This document shows positions 1-8,402 of a DNA stretch of 64,000 nt, piece after piece. Position 1 is the stretch's first letter, and each line of letters opens with the position of its first letter. The notes under the pieces are model-generated. The model did not search any database and was not told where the DNA came from. It saw nothing but the letters and a program-made list of their open reading frames with translations. The stretch comes from DASZVB01 sp036272055. GTDB taxonomy: Bacteria; Myxococcota_A; Polyangia; Polyangiales; Polyangiaceae. The DNA is taken from assembly GCA_036272055.1 (NCBI GenBank), contig DATAZL010000005.1, positions 14,410 to 78,409 of the forward strand, read 5' to 3'. A program made the position numbers and the translations under genes.

Positions 1-1411
1 CGTCGGCGTAAGTGACGGACACCCGGGCCCGACCATGTGCCTTGCCGGAGACGGCGTAGGCCGCGTACCCGGTCGCCGTCGAGCCCTGCGGCGTGACGGT
101 CAGCGCGGTGCTCGGCTCGACGGCGATCGACGAGACGGCCCAGGGATACTCGAGGAATAGCTTCCCCTCGACGTCGGTGGGCAGCACGTAACCCGGGATG
201 CCAACCGCCACGGGACGGTGATTCGTAGCGAGCACGCTCTCGATCTTGCGAACCTCGGGAGCGAGTACGAATTGAAGGCCGTACGTCTTCGAATCGCCGG
301 GTGCGAGCGTGAGGTCCGTCGGAGGATTCCACGGCGACGCGTTCGCCCATTCCTTGTCGGCGTATGCCTTGCTGTGCACCATCCACTCGAGGAAGCCCTC
401 GAACGACGTGCCGCGCGGCGTGGGATCGGTGAAGATCGCGACGGGATCTTTGGAGCCCGCTTTGGGCACATTGAGGATCGGGTTGTAGGCTTCGAACGGC
501 GTCTTGCCGTCGGGGAGCACGAGCAACACCGGACCCTGCCCGTTCAGGCGCGTGACCTGTAGATACCCGGCGTCGGCGCCGATGTACGGGTCGGCGAACG
601 AACACGTGTCGTGTGCTTGCTCGAGCGTGCGGTTCGTCAGCACGTTGTTGAACACCATCGGCAGGCCGAGCGCGCCGATCTGCACCGGCGACGACGAGTG
701 ATTCGCGAGAACGAAGCGCATCACGAGTCGCCCGCCCTCCATCGACCAGGTGCGAGTGACGTCGAGTGGCAGACCCGCCGGCAAAGCAGGAGCGAGATCT
801 GCCGAAGCGAGAACGCTGCCCGACGGAGTCTGCGTCGTGACCTGCGTGCGCGACGTTGCCGTCGTGACGTTCTGCCAGTCTCCCGTCGAACCGCTGCGCA
901 GGCGGAGCGTGATGTCGCCCAGCTGGAAGTACCCAGCGGCGCTCCGCGTCGCGAGCTGATCCACCGGTGTGAAGTCGAAGCCCGGCGCCGCCTTCGGCGC
1001 GAGCGCTGCGATGGTCTGCGAGCTCTTCGCGAGCTGAACGCAGAACTCGGCCGTCTCGAGCGCGATGTTGCTCGCCGATGGCGAACACGTTCCCTTCACG
1101 AACGCGACGTCGGGAACGGGGCCGACGACAGGCATCCCGCCGTCGTGTGCGCTGCCGGTCGTACCGCCGGATGACGTCGCGACGTTCCCGGCGGTCCCGC
1201 CGACACCGCTAGCTCCGCCGGCCACGCTATTTGGCGCTCCACCGGGCGCGCTCGCGCCGCTCGAAGACGCGGACATCGCACCACCGACACTCGACGCGCC
1301 GGCGCCGGCCGCACTGCCCGCAGCAACGCCGGACTTGCCGCCGCTACTGCCACACGCAGTGATCAGCGTGCTGAGCGCGGCGCAAATGTACGAGCAGGTT
1401 GAACGACGCAT
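1..1411 (-). CDS. Secreted lipoprotein, DUF5695-like (3' end beyond window)
   Basis: The gene starts at the ATG whose complement is at 1409-1411 and reads leftward without a stop to the window edge, so only about 470 N-terminal residues are present. The N-terminus is a lipoprotein signal (hydrophobic stretch then ITAC), followed by a Gly/Ala/Ser linker of roughly 60 residues typical of myxobacterial surface lipoproteins. The rest resembles DUF5695 proteins, with phrases such as GLPMVFNNVLTNRTLEQAHD, CSFADPYIG and RPVAVGIPGYVLPTD. DUF5695 proteins are thought to be carbohydrate-active, but I know of no proven reaction, so the substrate is open. The family name comes from recalled motif similarity and was not searched. 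It is divergently arranged with the glycosidase-like lipoprotein at 1555. Confidence 0.8.
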   Translation of the reverse strand, partial: MRRSTCSYICAALSTLITACGSSGGKSGVAAGSAAGAGASSVGGAMSASSSGASAPGGAPNSVAGGASGVGGTAGNVATSSGGTTGSAHDGGMPVVGPVPDVAFVKGTCSPSASNIALETAEFCVQLAKSSQTIAALAPKAAPGFDFTPVDQLATRSAAGYFQLGDITLRLRSGSTGDWQNVTTATSRTQVTTQTPSGSVLASADLAPALPAGLPLDVTRTWSMEGGRLVMRFVLANHSSSPVQIGALGLPMVFNNVLTNRTLEQAHDTCSFADPYIGADAGYLQVTRLNGQGPVLLVLPDGKTPFEAYNPILNVPKAGSKDPVAIFTDPTPRGTSFEGFLEWMVHSKAYADKEWANASPWNPPTDLTLAPGDSKTYGLQFVLAPEVRKIESVLATNHRPVAVGIPGYVLPTDVEGKLFLEYPWAVSSIAVEPSTALTVTPQGSTATGYAAYAVSGKAHGRARVSVTYAD

Positions 1412-1554
1412 GACTCTCTGAGCGCGTAACCGAAGCTATTCGCCGTAACGCGCGATCTCTTCGTAGTAACGGGCATCGCTCGATACGGTTCAGAAATCGG
1501 CGCGTGGGCACCTTCGCGTGATCTCGCGAAATCCCGTGTTACTCTGTGCCGTCG

Positions 1555-2409
1555 ATGCTGCGCTTCGCCCTGCTCGCGCTCGTCATCGGCGTAGCCGGAT
1601 GCGACGGCACGACAGGCACGCTCGTGAAGCTCGTCGGGGCGGAACCAGACTCGTCACCGACGGCCGCGCCGCACATCGATGCAGGCGCAGTCTCGTCGAG
1701 TCCGCTCAGCGCAACGGCGTGGCAGATCCAGCTCAGCGGCACGCTCGATACGACGATCGACGTGGGCTGGTACGAGGTGGACTTCGACACCGACGCGAGC
1801 ACGATCGCAGCGCTCCACGCACGCGGTCGCACGGTGAGCTGCTACGTGAGCGCCGGCACCGACGAGGCGTGGCGCGACGACAGCGCGGACTTCCCTGCGT
1901 CGGCCGTGGGCAATGCGCTGTCCGACTATTCGCGTGAGCACTGGGTCGACGTCCGCGACGCGACGGTGCGCTCCGTGAATCAGCGCCGACTCTCGCTCGC
2001 ACGAACACGCGGTTGCGACGGAGTCGAGCTCTCGAACATCCAGGGCCACACCGTCGACAGTGGCTTCCCGCTGACCGCCGCCGACGACCTCGCTTACGCG
2101 CGCTTCCTGCTGGGCGTCGCGCACGGCGAAGGGCTCACCGCAGGCGTGTCCAGCGACGACCTCGTCGGCTCACTCGCGCCGGAGATGGACTGGGGGCTCA
2201 CCGAAGAGTGCCTTTCCTATGGCACCTGTGACGCATGGCGAACGCTCGTCGACGCACATAAAGCTGTCTTCATGATCGAGTACGGCTCGGCCGTCGACGC
2301 GCCAGTCCTGTGCCCGCAGGCGGCGGCGCTCGGCTTTTCTCTCGTCATCAAGCGTTCTTCACTCGATGCGTTTCGCGTCGGCTGCGGGTTGGCCGACGGC
2401 GGTCAGTAA
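1555..2409 (+). CDS. Lipoprotein, GH114-like (endo-alpha-1,4-polygalactosaminidase-like)
   Basis: A 284-residue protein beginning MLRFALLALVIGVAGC, a short type II signal with Cys at the lipobox; a GTG three codons upstream (1546) is a weaker start. The mature part follows the glycoside-hydrolase 114 TIM-barrel pattern: WQIQLSGTLDTTIDVGWYEVD at the first strand, RTVSCYVSAGTDEAWRDD, then WVDVR, GCDGVELSN, ADDLAYARFLLGVAHGEGL and LTEECLSYGTC. In this family the acidic residues at the strand ends (D/E in WYEVDFD, DGVEL and EEC) line the active site. The family cleaves galactosaminoglycan-type polymers, such as matrix exopolysaccharide. A second homologue lies at 5602-6789. The fold call is firm by pattern; the substrate is inference. 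Confidence 0.82.
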   Translation: MLRFALLALVIGVAGCDGTTGTLVKLVGAEPDSSPTAAPHIDAGAVSSSPLSATAWQIQLSGTLDTTIDVGWYEVDFDTDASTIAALHARGRTVSCYVSAGTDEAWRDDSADFPASAVGNALSDYSREHWVDVRDATVRSVNQRRLSLARTRGCDGVELSNIQGHTVDSGFPLTAADDLAYARFLLGVAHGEGLTAGVSSDDLVGSLAPEMDWGLTEECLSYGTCDAWRTLVDAHKAVFMIEYGSAVDAPVLCPQAAALGFSLVIKRSSLDAFRVGCGLADGGQ

Positions 2410-2454
2410 ACGTCGCGAACTGGCAGCGATACTTGAACTAGACGGTAAATCGTC

Positions 2455-2477
2455 GAACCGGTGACCACTTTTTCGTC
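2455..2477 (+). promoter_or_regulatory. Candidate ECF-type promoter of the sigma/fecR operon
   Basis: GAACC at 2455-2459 and CGTC at 2474-2477 are separated by 14 bases. This matches the general -35 GGAAC / -10 CGTC layout of ECF-sigma promoters and lies about 40 bases before the sigma gene start. It suggests autoregulation. It is a motif match only. Confidence 0.35.
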
Positions 2478-2514
2478 CCGCGCGCCACTTAGATAAAGCA
2501 CCGAGCGTCGCCCC

Positions 2515-3105
2515 ATGTCCGCAGCCGACCGCAAACCGCCACGCCCCGGCTACTCGCACCTGCGAGTCGTCGACGGCAGCGCGTCCGTCGACGAGCGGCT
2601 CGACTTCGACTCGATGTTCCGTCGCTACTCGCCGTACGTGGCCAGCGTGGGTGTGCGCCTCCTCGGCCGCGACGACGAGGTCGACGATCTCATCCAGGAC
2701 GTATTCCTCGAGGCGCATCGCGGTCTATCGAGCGTTCGCGACCCGGGAGCGATCAAGGGTTGGTTGGCGCGAATTTGTGTACGTCGCGCCGTACGGCGCT
2801 TGCGGCGCCGCAAGCTGCGGGCGTGGCTCAGCTTCGAGTCCCTCGTGTACGAACCCGCGTCGGCAGCGATCGACGCGTCGCCCGAGACTCGCGCCGAGGT
2901 GACGCGCCTCTACTACGAGCTCGAGAAGCTGCCGGCACTCGTTCGCGCGGCATGGGTTCTCCGTCACCTCGAAGGCCAGAGCCTCGACGACATCGCCGCC
3001 GCGTGCACGTGCTCGAAATCGACGGTGCAACGCCGCCTGCGTAGCGCCGACGCCGTGCTGCGCGCCATCGGCAGCGTCGCGGCCGGAGTGGTGAACGAAC
3101 CATGA
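2515..3105 (+). CDS. ECF RNA polymerase sigma factor
   Basis: A 196-residue sigma-70 family protein. Region 2 spans about residues 30-100 (DEVDDLIQDVFLEAHRGL is the core-binding/-10 segment) and ends in an Arg-rich stretch. Region 4 spans about 130-185 with the helix-turn-helix SLDDIAAACTCSKSTVQRRL. It directs RNA polymerase to a specific promoter set. The stop overlaps the start of the FecR-like gene by four bases (ATGA at 3102-3105), so the two are translated together, as expected for an ECF sigma with its membrane regulator. Length and domain order are normal for the family. Confidence 0.93.
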   Translation: MSAADRKPPRPGYSHLRVVDGSASVDERLDFDSMFRRYSPYVASVGVRLLGRDDEVDDLIQDVFLEAHRGLSSVRDPGAIKGWLARICVRRAVRRLRRRKLRAWLSFESLVYEPASAAIDASPETRAEVTRLYYELEKLPALVRAAWVLRHLEGQSLDDIAAACTCSKSTVQRRLRSADAVLRAIGSVAAGVVNEP

Positions 3106-4562
3106 CGTCGCGCGAAGGCCCGATGAAGCCGCTCCCGCTCGCGGCATCCATCGCTCCACGATGGGGAACCGAACGCCGCGAGCGCCTGCTCGACGCCGTT
3201 CACGGCCGCATAGAGCGCGTGCGATCGCTGCGCAGACTCGCCACATTGGCCACCGTCATGGTCGCACTGCTCCTCGGCGTCGGTTTCGCGTGGCGCGCCC
3301 GCTCCACGAACCACGGCGCAGTCGCCAGCGCCACCGGCGTGAACGGCGCGGTCACCGGCGTGAACGGCTTCGTCGGCAACGGCGCTGGCGTGAACGGCTC
3401 CGCCACCGGCATGAACGGCTTCGTCGGCAACGGCGCTGGCGTGAACGGCTCCGCCACCGGCGTGAACGTTGGCGCGAACAACGCGGTCGCCGGCGGGAAC
3501 GCCGGTGCCGTCGCTGCCGTCAGCCGGCAAGAGGTGCGCTTCAGTGACGGCTCGTCGGTGCACCTGCTTGGGGACGACGCGGCGCTCGATATCGGCACGG
3601 CTTCGCCGGATGCCGTGGAGGTGACGCTGCGCACTGGCACAGCCGAGTTCGCGATCACGCCGAACCCGCGTCGTCGTTTCATCGTGCACGCGGGCGTCGC
3701 CGACGTGAGCGTCCTCGGGACGCAATTCCGAGTGACGCGAACCGCCGAGCGCGTGCGCGTCGAGGTAACGCGCGGTCGCGTCTCGGTGACGTACGCGGGC
3801 GGCACGCGCCTACTCACCGACGGCGAGTCGAACTGGTTCCCCCCGGCAGAGCTCGCAGAACCGACGCTGGGCGATCCGACGTCCGCGACGGGCTCGACGT
3901 CCGCGACGGGCTCGACGTCCGCGACGGGTGCGACGTCCGCGACGGGTGCGACGTCCGCGACGGGCTCGGCGTCCGCGACGGGTGCGACGTCCGCGACGGG
4001 CTCGGCGTCTGCGACGGCGGGTGGCGTATCGCCGACGGGGAGTGGCGTGAAGGGAACCCAGGATCCCAGAACGGAACGCGGGCGCTTTCTCGAGCACGCT
4101 TCGCGCGGTGAGTATGCGGAGGCGTATGCCGCGATCGAGCGGACACCCGACGTCGTGGGCAACGACGCTGGCGATTTACTTCGCGCGGCCGACGCGGCGC
4201 GGTTCTCGGATCATCCGCGCGAAGCGACGCGCTACCTCGAGCGCGTCGTGCACGAGCATCCGCGAGATTCGGTGGCGCCGCTCGCGGCGTTCACGCTCGG
4301 GCGAATCGAGCTGAGCCAGCTCGGACAGCCGGCAAAGGCCGCCGATGCGTTCGCGCGCGCGTTCGCCCTCGCCCCCGGCGGATCGCTGGCCGAAGACGCT
4401 CTGGCGCGTGAAACCGAAGCAGCGGAGCTCGCCGGTGAACGCGACCGTGCGCGCCAGCTCGGCGAGCAATACCTAGCGCGCTACCCGAATGGACGCCGCG
4501 CCGACAGCGTTCGCAAGGCCGCGGGCTTGATAGACGGGAAAGCGTCGAGCCAGTCGAGATAA
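3102..4562 (+). CDS. FecR-like membrane anti-sigma regulator with TPR tail
   Basis: A 486-residue protein with a cytoplasmic N-terminus and one membrane helix at about residues 48-65 (TLATVMVALLLGVGF). A low-complexity GVNG/NGxG linker follows at about 70-135, then a FecR domain at about 140-245 (VRFSDGSSVHLLGDDAALDI, FIVHAGVADVSVLGTQFRV). A second linker of about ten GATSATGS-type repeats and a C-terminal tetratricopeptide-like region (about 325-470) complete it. FecR domains sense a periplasmic signal and control the cognate sigma factor, here encoded immediately upstream with a 4-base overlap. The two linkers are built from nearly perfect DNA repeats and probably vary in length between strains. 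No ligand can be inferred. Confidence 0.88.
   Translation: MTSREGPMKPLPLAASIAPRWGTERRERLLDAVHGRIERVRSLRRLATLATVMVALLLGVGFAWRARSTNHGAVASATGVNGAVTGVNGFVGNGAGVNGSATGMNGFVGNGAGVNGSATGVNVGANNAVAGGNAGAVAAVSRQEVRFSDGSSVHLLGDDAALDIGTASPDAVEVTLRTGTAEFAITPNPRRRFIVHAGVADVSVLGTQFRVTRTAERVRVEVTRGRVSVTYAGGTRLLTDGESNWFPPAELAEPTLGDPTSATGSTSATGSTSATGATSATGATSATGSASATGATSATGSASATAGGVSPTGSGVKGTQDPRTERGRFLEHASRGEYAEAYAAIERTPDVVGNDAGDLLRAADAARFSDHPREATRYLERVVHEHPRDSVAPLAAFTLGRIELSQLGQPAKAADAFARAFALAPGGSLAEDALARETEAAELAGERDRARQLGEQYLARYPNGRRADSVRKAAGLIDGKASSQSR
3341..3475 (+). repeat. Coding tandem repeat (GVNG linker)
   Basis: A unit of about 60 bases encoding a GVNGFVGNGAGVNGSATG-like segment occurs twice, with shorter GVNG units before and after. 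It lies within the FecR-like gene, between the membrane helix and the FecR domain. Confidence 0.8.
3886..4018 (+). repeat. Coding tandem repeat, 15-base units (SATG linker)
   Basis: About nine consecutive 15-base units of the form tcgacgtccgcgacgggc or tgcgacgtccgcgacggg encode SATGS/SATGA. It lies within the FecR-like gene between the FecR domain and the TPR part. Such repeats are prone to slippage that keeps the reading frame. Confidence 0.85.
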
Positions 4563-4572
4563 GCTCCGGCGA

Positions 4573-5547
4573 ATGCCGTGGGCGCCAAAGCTCGGTTCCG
4601 CAGCGCTCGCGGCGGTGCTCGCCGTCGTGCTCCGCCCGGACGCTGCACGCGCCGCATCGAGCGGTGACGAGCCCCCTTCGCTCGCGATCCCGGTCGAGCT
4701 TCTCGCCTGCTCTGACGTCGATCGCACCGAGCTCGAGAAGCTTCTCGCCATCGAATATCAGACGCTCGGCGTCGAACCGCGGAACGACGGCGAGCGCGTC
4801 GTCGTCACGTGCAGCGGAGAGCGTGCGCAGCTGACGCTCGAGCCGGGCGGTGCGTCGAGCGGAGTCGAGCTGTCGGGGACGTCGGTATCGGCGTGGCCAC
4901 GCTTGCTCGCGCTCGCAGTCAGCGAGCTCGTCATCGAGGCGCGCGCGCGAATCGCCACCGCGAGCACGCCGGTGAAACACCCCGGCGTCGCCGCAAGGCC
5001 GTCTGAAACGTCGGCACCCGTTGCGAAAACGCTCCCGCTACGTCTGCGACTCTTCGCGGGCGCACGCGCGCAGTGGCTACCGCACGCCGCGGCGAGCCTC
5101 TGGGGACCGGAGCTCGGATTCGCGACTGGCGCATTTTTTCCGCTGAGCATCGAGCTCCGCGCACGCATCGGCTTCGGCAGCACGAGTACCGAGGTGGCGC
5201 GCGTCGGCTGGACCGTCGAAGGCGGAAGCGTCGCAGTACGCTGGGACGTGCGCGCCGGTCGGTTCACCGCCGGCGGCGGTCCAGGTTTCTCGCTCGACGC
5301 GCTACAGCTCGCGCCGACCGTGAAGATCGACGCCGCGCACGGCCAGCGCGTGAGCGGCGCCTTCGGGGGCCCGGAGCTCGACGTGTACGGCAGCGTCGCG
5401 CTCGGTTCCGCGCTGCTCATTTACGCGCGCATCGACGCCGGGTTCCTCGCGCTTCCCGTTCGAGGCGACGTGAGCGACGGCCGTCGCCTCGTCGACGCCA
5501 GTGGCGGCTTCATCGGCGCGGCACTCGGCGCAGGAGCCCAATTTTAG
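4573..5547 (+). CDS. Exported hypothetical protein, probable outer-membrane barrel
   Basis: A 324-residue protein starting 10 bases after the FecR gene, so very likely the third gene of the sigma operon. The N-terminus has a cleavable signal (LGSAALAAVLAVVL then ARAAS). Residues about 40-130 form a small alpha/beta part with two conserved-looking Cys (LLACSD, VVTCSG). The C-terminal about 180 residues alternate short amphipathic strands rich in Gly and aromatic residues and end in Phe (GAGAQF), the classic last residue of an outer-membrane barrel strand. I do not recognise a named family. Similar proteins often follow ECF/FecR pairs in myxobacteria. Its role may be the envelope component sensed or controlled by the sigma system; this is inference. 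Confidence 0.8.
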   Translation: MPWAPKLGSAALAAVLAVVLRPDAARAASSGDEPPSLAIPVELLACSDVDRTELEKLLAIEYQTLGVEPRNDGERVVVTCSGERAQLTLEPGGASSGVELSGTSVSAWPRLLALAVSELVIEARARIATASTPVKHPGVAARPSETSAPVAKTLPLRLRLFAGARAQWLPHAAASLWGPELGFATGAFFPLSIELRARIGFGSTSTEVARVGWTVEGGSVAVRWDVRAGRFTAGGGPGFSLDALQLAPTVKIDAAHGQRVSGAFGGPELDVYGSVALGSALLIYARIDAGFLALPVRGDVSDGRRLVDASGGFIGAALGAGAQF

Positions 5548-5601
5548 AAAATCGACGTCGGCGATGACCACTTGCGACCGCAAGCGGCCCACCTAGAGCC
5601 C

Positions 5602-6789
5602 ATGCTGCTCCGTTCGACGGCCGTCTTTGTCCTCGCCTTGTCCCTCGAAGCCTGCTCCAGCAACGGAAGCAGCGGATTCGACTCCGGTAACGGGGGCGCC
5701 GCATCGTCCGGCGGCAGTGCCGGCAGCGGCGCGACCGTGTCGTCGGGCGGCAGTTCCGGCAACGGCGTCGGTGGGGCTGCTAGTGGCAGCGCTCCGGCAA
5801 ACAGCGGCGCCAGCACGGGCTCCGGCGGCATTCCGTCGAGCGGCGGCAGGACGAGCATCGGCGGCGCTCAGTCGAGCGGCGGCGCCTCCACGAATGCGGG
5901 CTCCGGTGGTGCCACGTCGAGCGGTGGCGCGACGGGCAGCGGTGGCGCGACGAGCGGCGGTGGCGCGACGAGCAGTGGCGGCGCGAACACGGGCGCCGGC
6001 GGCGCGAACACGGGCGCCGGTGGTGCAAGCGCCGGTACCTGGTGGAAGCCTGCGAAGAACACGACGTTCTACTGGGATCTGCAGAACGCACCGCCGAACA
6101 ACACGCGCAACGTGGGCGCGTACGACATCGACGGATGGGGCAACGACGCCAAGGAAACAGCTCTGCTTCACGCCAAGGGCATCAAGGTCGTCTGCTACAT
6201 GGACGCGGGCACCTACGAACCCGGTCGGCCCGATACCGGCGACTTTCCCACGTCGCTCAAGGGTGCCGACGTGGAAGGTTGGCCCGGCGAGCTCTGGCTC
6301 GACGTGCGTCCGTCCGGGCCAAACTACGCGAAGCTCCAGAGCATCATGATGGCGCGCTTCAAGGTGTGTCAGCAGAAGGGCTTCGACGCCATCGAGCCGG
6401 ACAACATCGATTCGTACCAGAACAGCCCCGGCTTCGCGACGAAGGCGGCCGATCAGCTCGCGTACAACCAGTGGCTCGCCACGACGGCACACGGGCTCGG
6501 ATTGGCCATCTTCCAGAAGAACGATCTCGACCAGGTGAAAGCGCTCGAACCGTCTTTCGATGGCATCCTCGACGAGGAGTGCAACAAGTACTCCGAGTGC
6601 GACACTCTCGCGCCCTATACCGCAGCCGGCAAGCCCGCGTGGGACGCCGAGTACACCGACGACGGCGAAACCACCGCCAAGTTCTGCGACGCCGACATCA
6701 AAGCCAACATCGCCGGTGCCCTCTTCAACCTGGATCTCGACGGCAGCCTCTTCGAGCCCTGCACGAACGACGTCGGCCTCACGAACTGA
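5602..6789 (+). CDS. Lipoprotein with Gly/Ser-rich linker and GH114-like domain
   Basis: A 395-residue protein; the ATG at 5602 gives an ideal lipoprotein signal (VFVLALSLEAC). An in-frame TTG at 5572 would place the signal too far inside. Residues about 12-150 are an SGG/ATSSGGA low-complexity linker. The remaining about 245 residues are a GH114-like domain: WYWDLQ-like start (TTFYWDLQN), GIKVVCYMDAGTYEPGRPD, GELWLDVRPSG, GFDAIEPDNIDSYQN, AYNQWLATTAHGLGLAIFQKN and DEECNKYSEC. The family acts on galactosamine-containing polysaccharide. It is a clear homologue of the shorter lipoprotein at 1555-2409; the two flank the ECF/FecR operon. A strong hairpin follows the stop. Confidence 0.87.
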   Translation: MLLRSTAVFVLALSLEACSSNGSSGFDSGNGGAASSGGSAGSGATVSSGGSSGNGVGGAASGSAPANSGASTGSGGIPSSGGRTSIGGAQSSGGASTNAGSGGATSSGGATGSGGATSGGGATSSGGANTGAGGANTGAGGASAGTWWKPAKNTTFYWDLQNAPPNNTRNVGAYDIDGWGNDAKETALLHAKGIKVVCYMDAGTYEPGRPDTGDFPTSLKGADVEGWPGELWLDVRPSGPNYAKLQSIMMARFKVCQQKGFDAIEPDNIDSYQNSPGFATKAADQLAYNQWLATTAHGLGLAIFQKNDLDQVKALEPSFDGILDEECNKYSECDTLAPYTAAGKPAWDAEYTDDGETTAKFCDADIKANIAGALFNLDLDGSLFEPCTNDVGLTN

Positions 6790-6834
6790 CGAGCGACGCA
6801 GACGCCCCGTCCTGCGTCGCCGCCACGCGTGCCC

Positions 6835-6870
6835 CTCCAGCGATATGCCGAAATGGCATATCGCCTGGAG
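6835..6870 (+). terminator. 15-bp stem-loop after the GH114 lipoprotein
   Basis: Left arm 6835-6849 (ctccagcgatatgcc) pairs with 6855-6870 (ggcatatcgcctggag) with one bulged C and a GAAAT loop. No T-run follows, so it may be a Rho-independent-like terminator without U-tract, an mRNA 3' stabiliser, or a protein site. Confidence 0.55.
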
Positions 6871-6898
6871 GCTATATCTCAAAAACACATAAAATTGG

Positions 6899-6934
6899 CG
6901 CGTCGCGAGCCAGCGCCGCGTCGCGAGCCAGCGC
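6899..6934 (+). repeat. Perfect 18-base tandem duplication
   Basis: The unit cgcgtcgcgagccagcgc occurs at 6899-6916 and again at 6917-6934. A degenerate third copy follows. It lies in the non-coding stretch between the GH114 lipoprotein and the serine-hydrolase remnant. Confidence 0.8.
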
Positions 6935-7053
6935 CGCGCCGTGAAGCAGCGCCACATCGCGCGCCGCTACGGCGCAGTAACGTCGCCGGCCGACAGCATC
7001 GCGTCGCCCACTGAGTCGAACACCGCGACGTCTCGTCGCCGTGGGCCATGAAG

Positions 7054-7190
7054 TCATGGGTCCACGCCGGTCTTCACGATGACTAGCTCGCGTGCGGGAT
7101 CGACGTAGATGAACTGGCCCCAGGCACCGGCTGCCATGAACACGCCGGGACGCCCCCGGAGCCACCATTGATACTGATAGCCCCACAGAT
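7054..7190 (-). pseudogene. C-terminal remnant of a serine hydrolase (beta-lactamase family)
   Basis: The last about 44 codons of a class C beta-lactamase-like serine hydrolase are readable: YQYQWW, then GVFMAAGAWGQFIYVDPARE and LVIVKT before the stop. In this family the segment is the final strand near the active site. Upstream the frame becomes random and the SxxK and YxN motifs are missing, so only a 3' fragment persists. The identification rests on recalled family pattern. About 7191-7419 holds no other recognisable gene. Confidence 0.6.
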
Positions 7191-7419
7191 GAAGGTGAGC
7201 GGCTTTCCGACCGCGTGTCGAAGGGCGAGCCCGAGAGCGAACGTACTTCCGTGAGAGCGCCCCCGTCGAAAAACGTCGACCACCCCTCGCCAGGCGATCG
7301 TATTCCGTGCGCTCACCCGCGAGATTCGGCGTCGATTTCGTCAGAAAACCGTGTGCGCCACGCCAAGAACGTTGAACGGAGCTCCGTGAACGCCCGGGTG
7401 ACTCGCAGCGGCCAGGGAA

Positions 7420-7926
7420 ATGACACACCTCGACGACGACGCAGAAGCCTTCTTCCGCAGAGGCGAGGAGGGCACGTACGACGGCGGCCCCGCGTCGCTC
7501 CTGCCCTTCGCGACGGATGAACAGCCGGACAGCGCGCCGAGCCTCGGTTCGACGCTGGACCAGCTCGAGAGGCGCCGCAAGTTCGCGCGCCTCGTGACGA
7601 CGATAGTCGGCTCGCTCGGAGCGGTGCTCGTCCTCGCAGTGCTGCTCGGAGCCCACGCACGTGCCGTGGAGCGCGACACCGCGGACCCGCACGGCGCGAC
7701 CACCGTGGAACCCGCGCGTGCGCCGCTCATCCACGTCGAGTCACCACCGGTTACGCAGCGTGAACCAGAGGCCACCCCGATGGCGACGGCGGCGACGGAA
7801 ATGCCGGCGAAGGTACCCTCTAAGGCGGTCCAGCGACGGCACCCGGCCAGGGCGCCGCGCGCGCTTTCCGTGAAGGTTCAGCCCAGGGCCGTTCACGCCC
7901 CACCGACGGCGAACTTTCCGGACTGA
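7420..7926 (+). CDS. Hypothetical single-pass membrane protein
   Basis: A 168-residue protein beginning with an acidic N-terminal segment (MTHLDDDAEAFFRRGEEG). One hydrophobic helix lies at about residues 64-83 (VTTIVGSLGAVLVLAVLLGA) after a basic ERRRKFARL, giving an N-inside topology. The tail is Pro/Ala-rich. No catalytic motif is visible and I do not recognise the family. Acidic N-terminus, one helix and Pro-rich periplasmic tail are common in myxobacterial proteins next to sensor genes. Codon use fits a real gene. It precedes the hemerythrin-like gene by about 70 bases, so co-transcription is possible. Confidence 0.65.
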   Translation: MTHLDDDAEAFFRRGEEGTYDGGPASLLPFATDEQPDSAPSLGSTLDQLERRRKFARLVTTIVGSLGAVLVLAVLLGAHARAVERDTADPHGATTVEPARAPLIHVESPPVTQREPEATPMATAATEMPAKVPSKAVQRRHPARAPRALSVKVQPRAVHAPPTANFPD

Positions 7927-7997
7927 GGGCGGCAGCTGCCGCGCCGGAGGTGTGCAAGGGTAGCGGCGCGCCGCTCGCAAACGCGGCGAGGAATCCA

Positions 7998-8402
7998 ATG
8001 GCCGAATCCATACGCCGCCTCCGAAACGACCACGCACGGTTCGCCAGGCTCTTCCGCGACCTCGAGAACGCAGTCGACGGCGGCGACGCGGGCGCCATTC
8101 AGAGCTGCTGGACGACGTTCGAGAGCCGCCTGCTCGCGCACATCGACACCGAAGAGAGCGACCTGCTCCCGGGCCTCGAGCGCTCACACCCCGCGGAGGT
8201 CGCCGCGATCCGGGCAGAGCACGTGCGCTTCCGGAGCCTCATGGCCGAGCTCGGTCTCTGCGCGGATCTGCACGTGTTGCGAAAGAGCACTGGCGACGAG
8301 TTCCTGGAGCTCCTGCGTTCACATTCGAAACTGGAAGACGAGACGCTCTACGCCTGGGCGGCCTCGACCGGCGGCGCTCAGCAAGTGCCGCGCGACGGTT
8401 AG
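7998..8402 (+). CDS. Hemerythrin-like HHE-domain protein
   Basis: A 134-residue protein; ATG 7998 has a GAGG-type ribosome site, and an upstream GTG (7950) would add an unconserved leader. The four-helix HHE pattern is visible: NDHARFARLF, HIDTEESDLLPGLE, EHVRFRSLM and HSKLEDETLY. The His and Glu residues at these places bind a di-iron centre in the family. Such proteins sense or bind O2, NO or iron in the cytoplasm. The stop overlaps by four bases the end of a convergent lipoprotein gene on the other strand, so transcripts of the two converge. Confidence 0.82.
   Translation: MAESIRRLRNDHARFARLFRDLENAVDGGDAGAIQSCWTTFESRLLAHIDTEESDLLPGLERSHPAEVAAIRAEHVRFRSLMAELGLCADLHVLRKSTGDEFLELLRSHSKLEDETLYAWAASTGGAQQVPRDG

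Noticed and set aside
3200..4162. Minus-strand frame of 320 codons opposite the FecR-like gene
   Set aside because: It only mirrors the repeat arrays (DVAPVA-type translation) and has no start context.
5593..6957. Long minus-strand frame of 454 codons opposite the GH114 lipoprotein
   Set aside because: It is the complement of a Gly/Ser-repeat gene with clear signal and family motifs; its own translation is Arg/Ala-rich with no motif.
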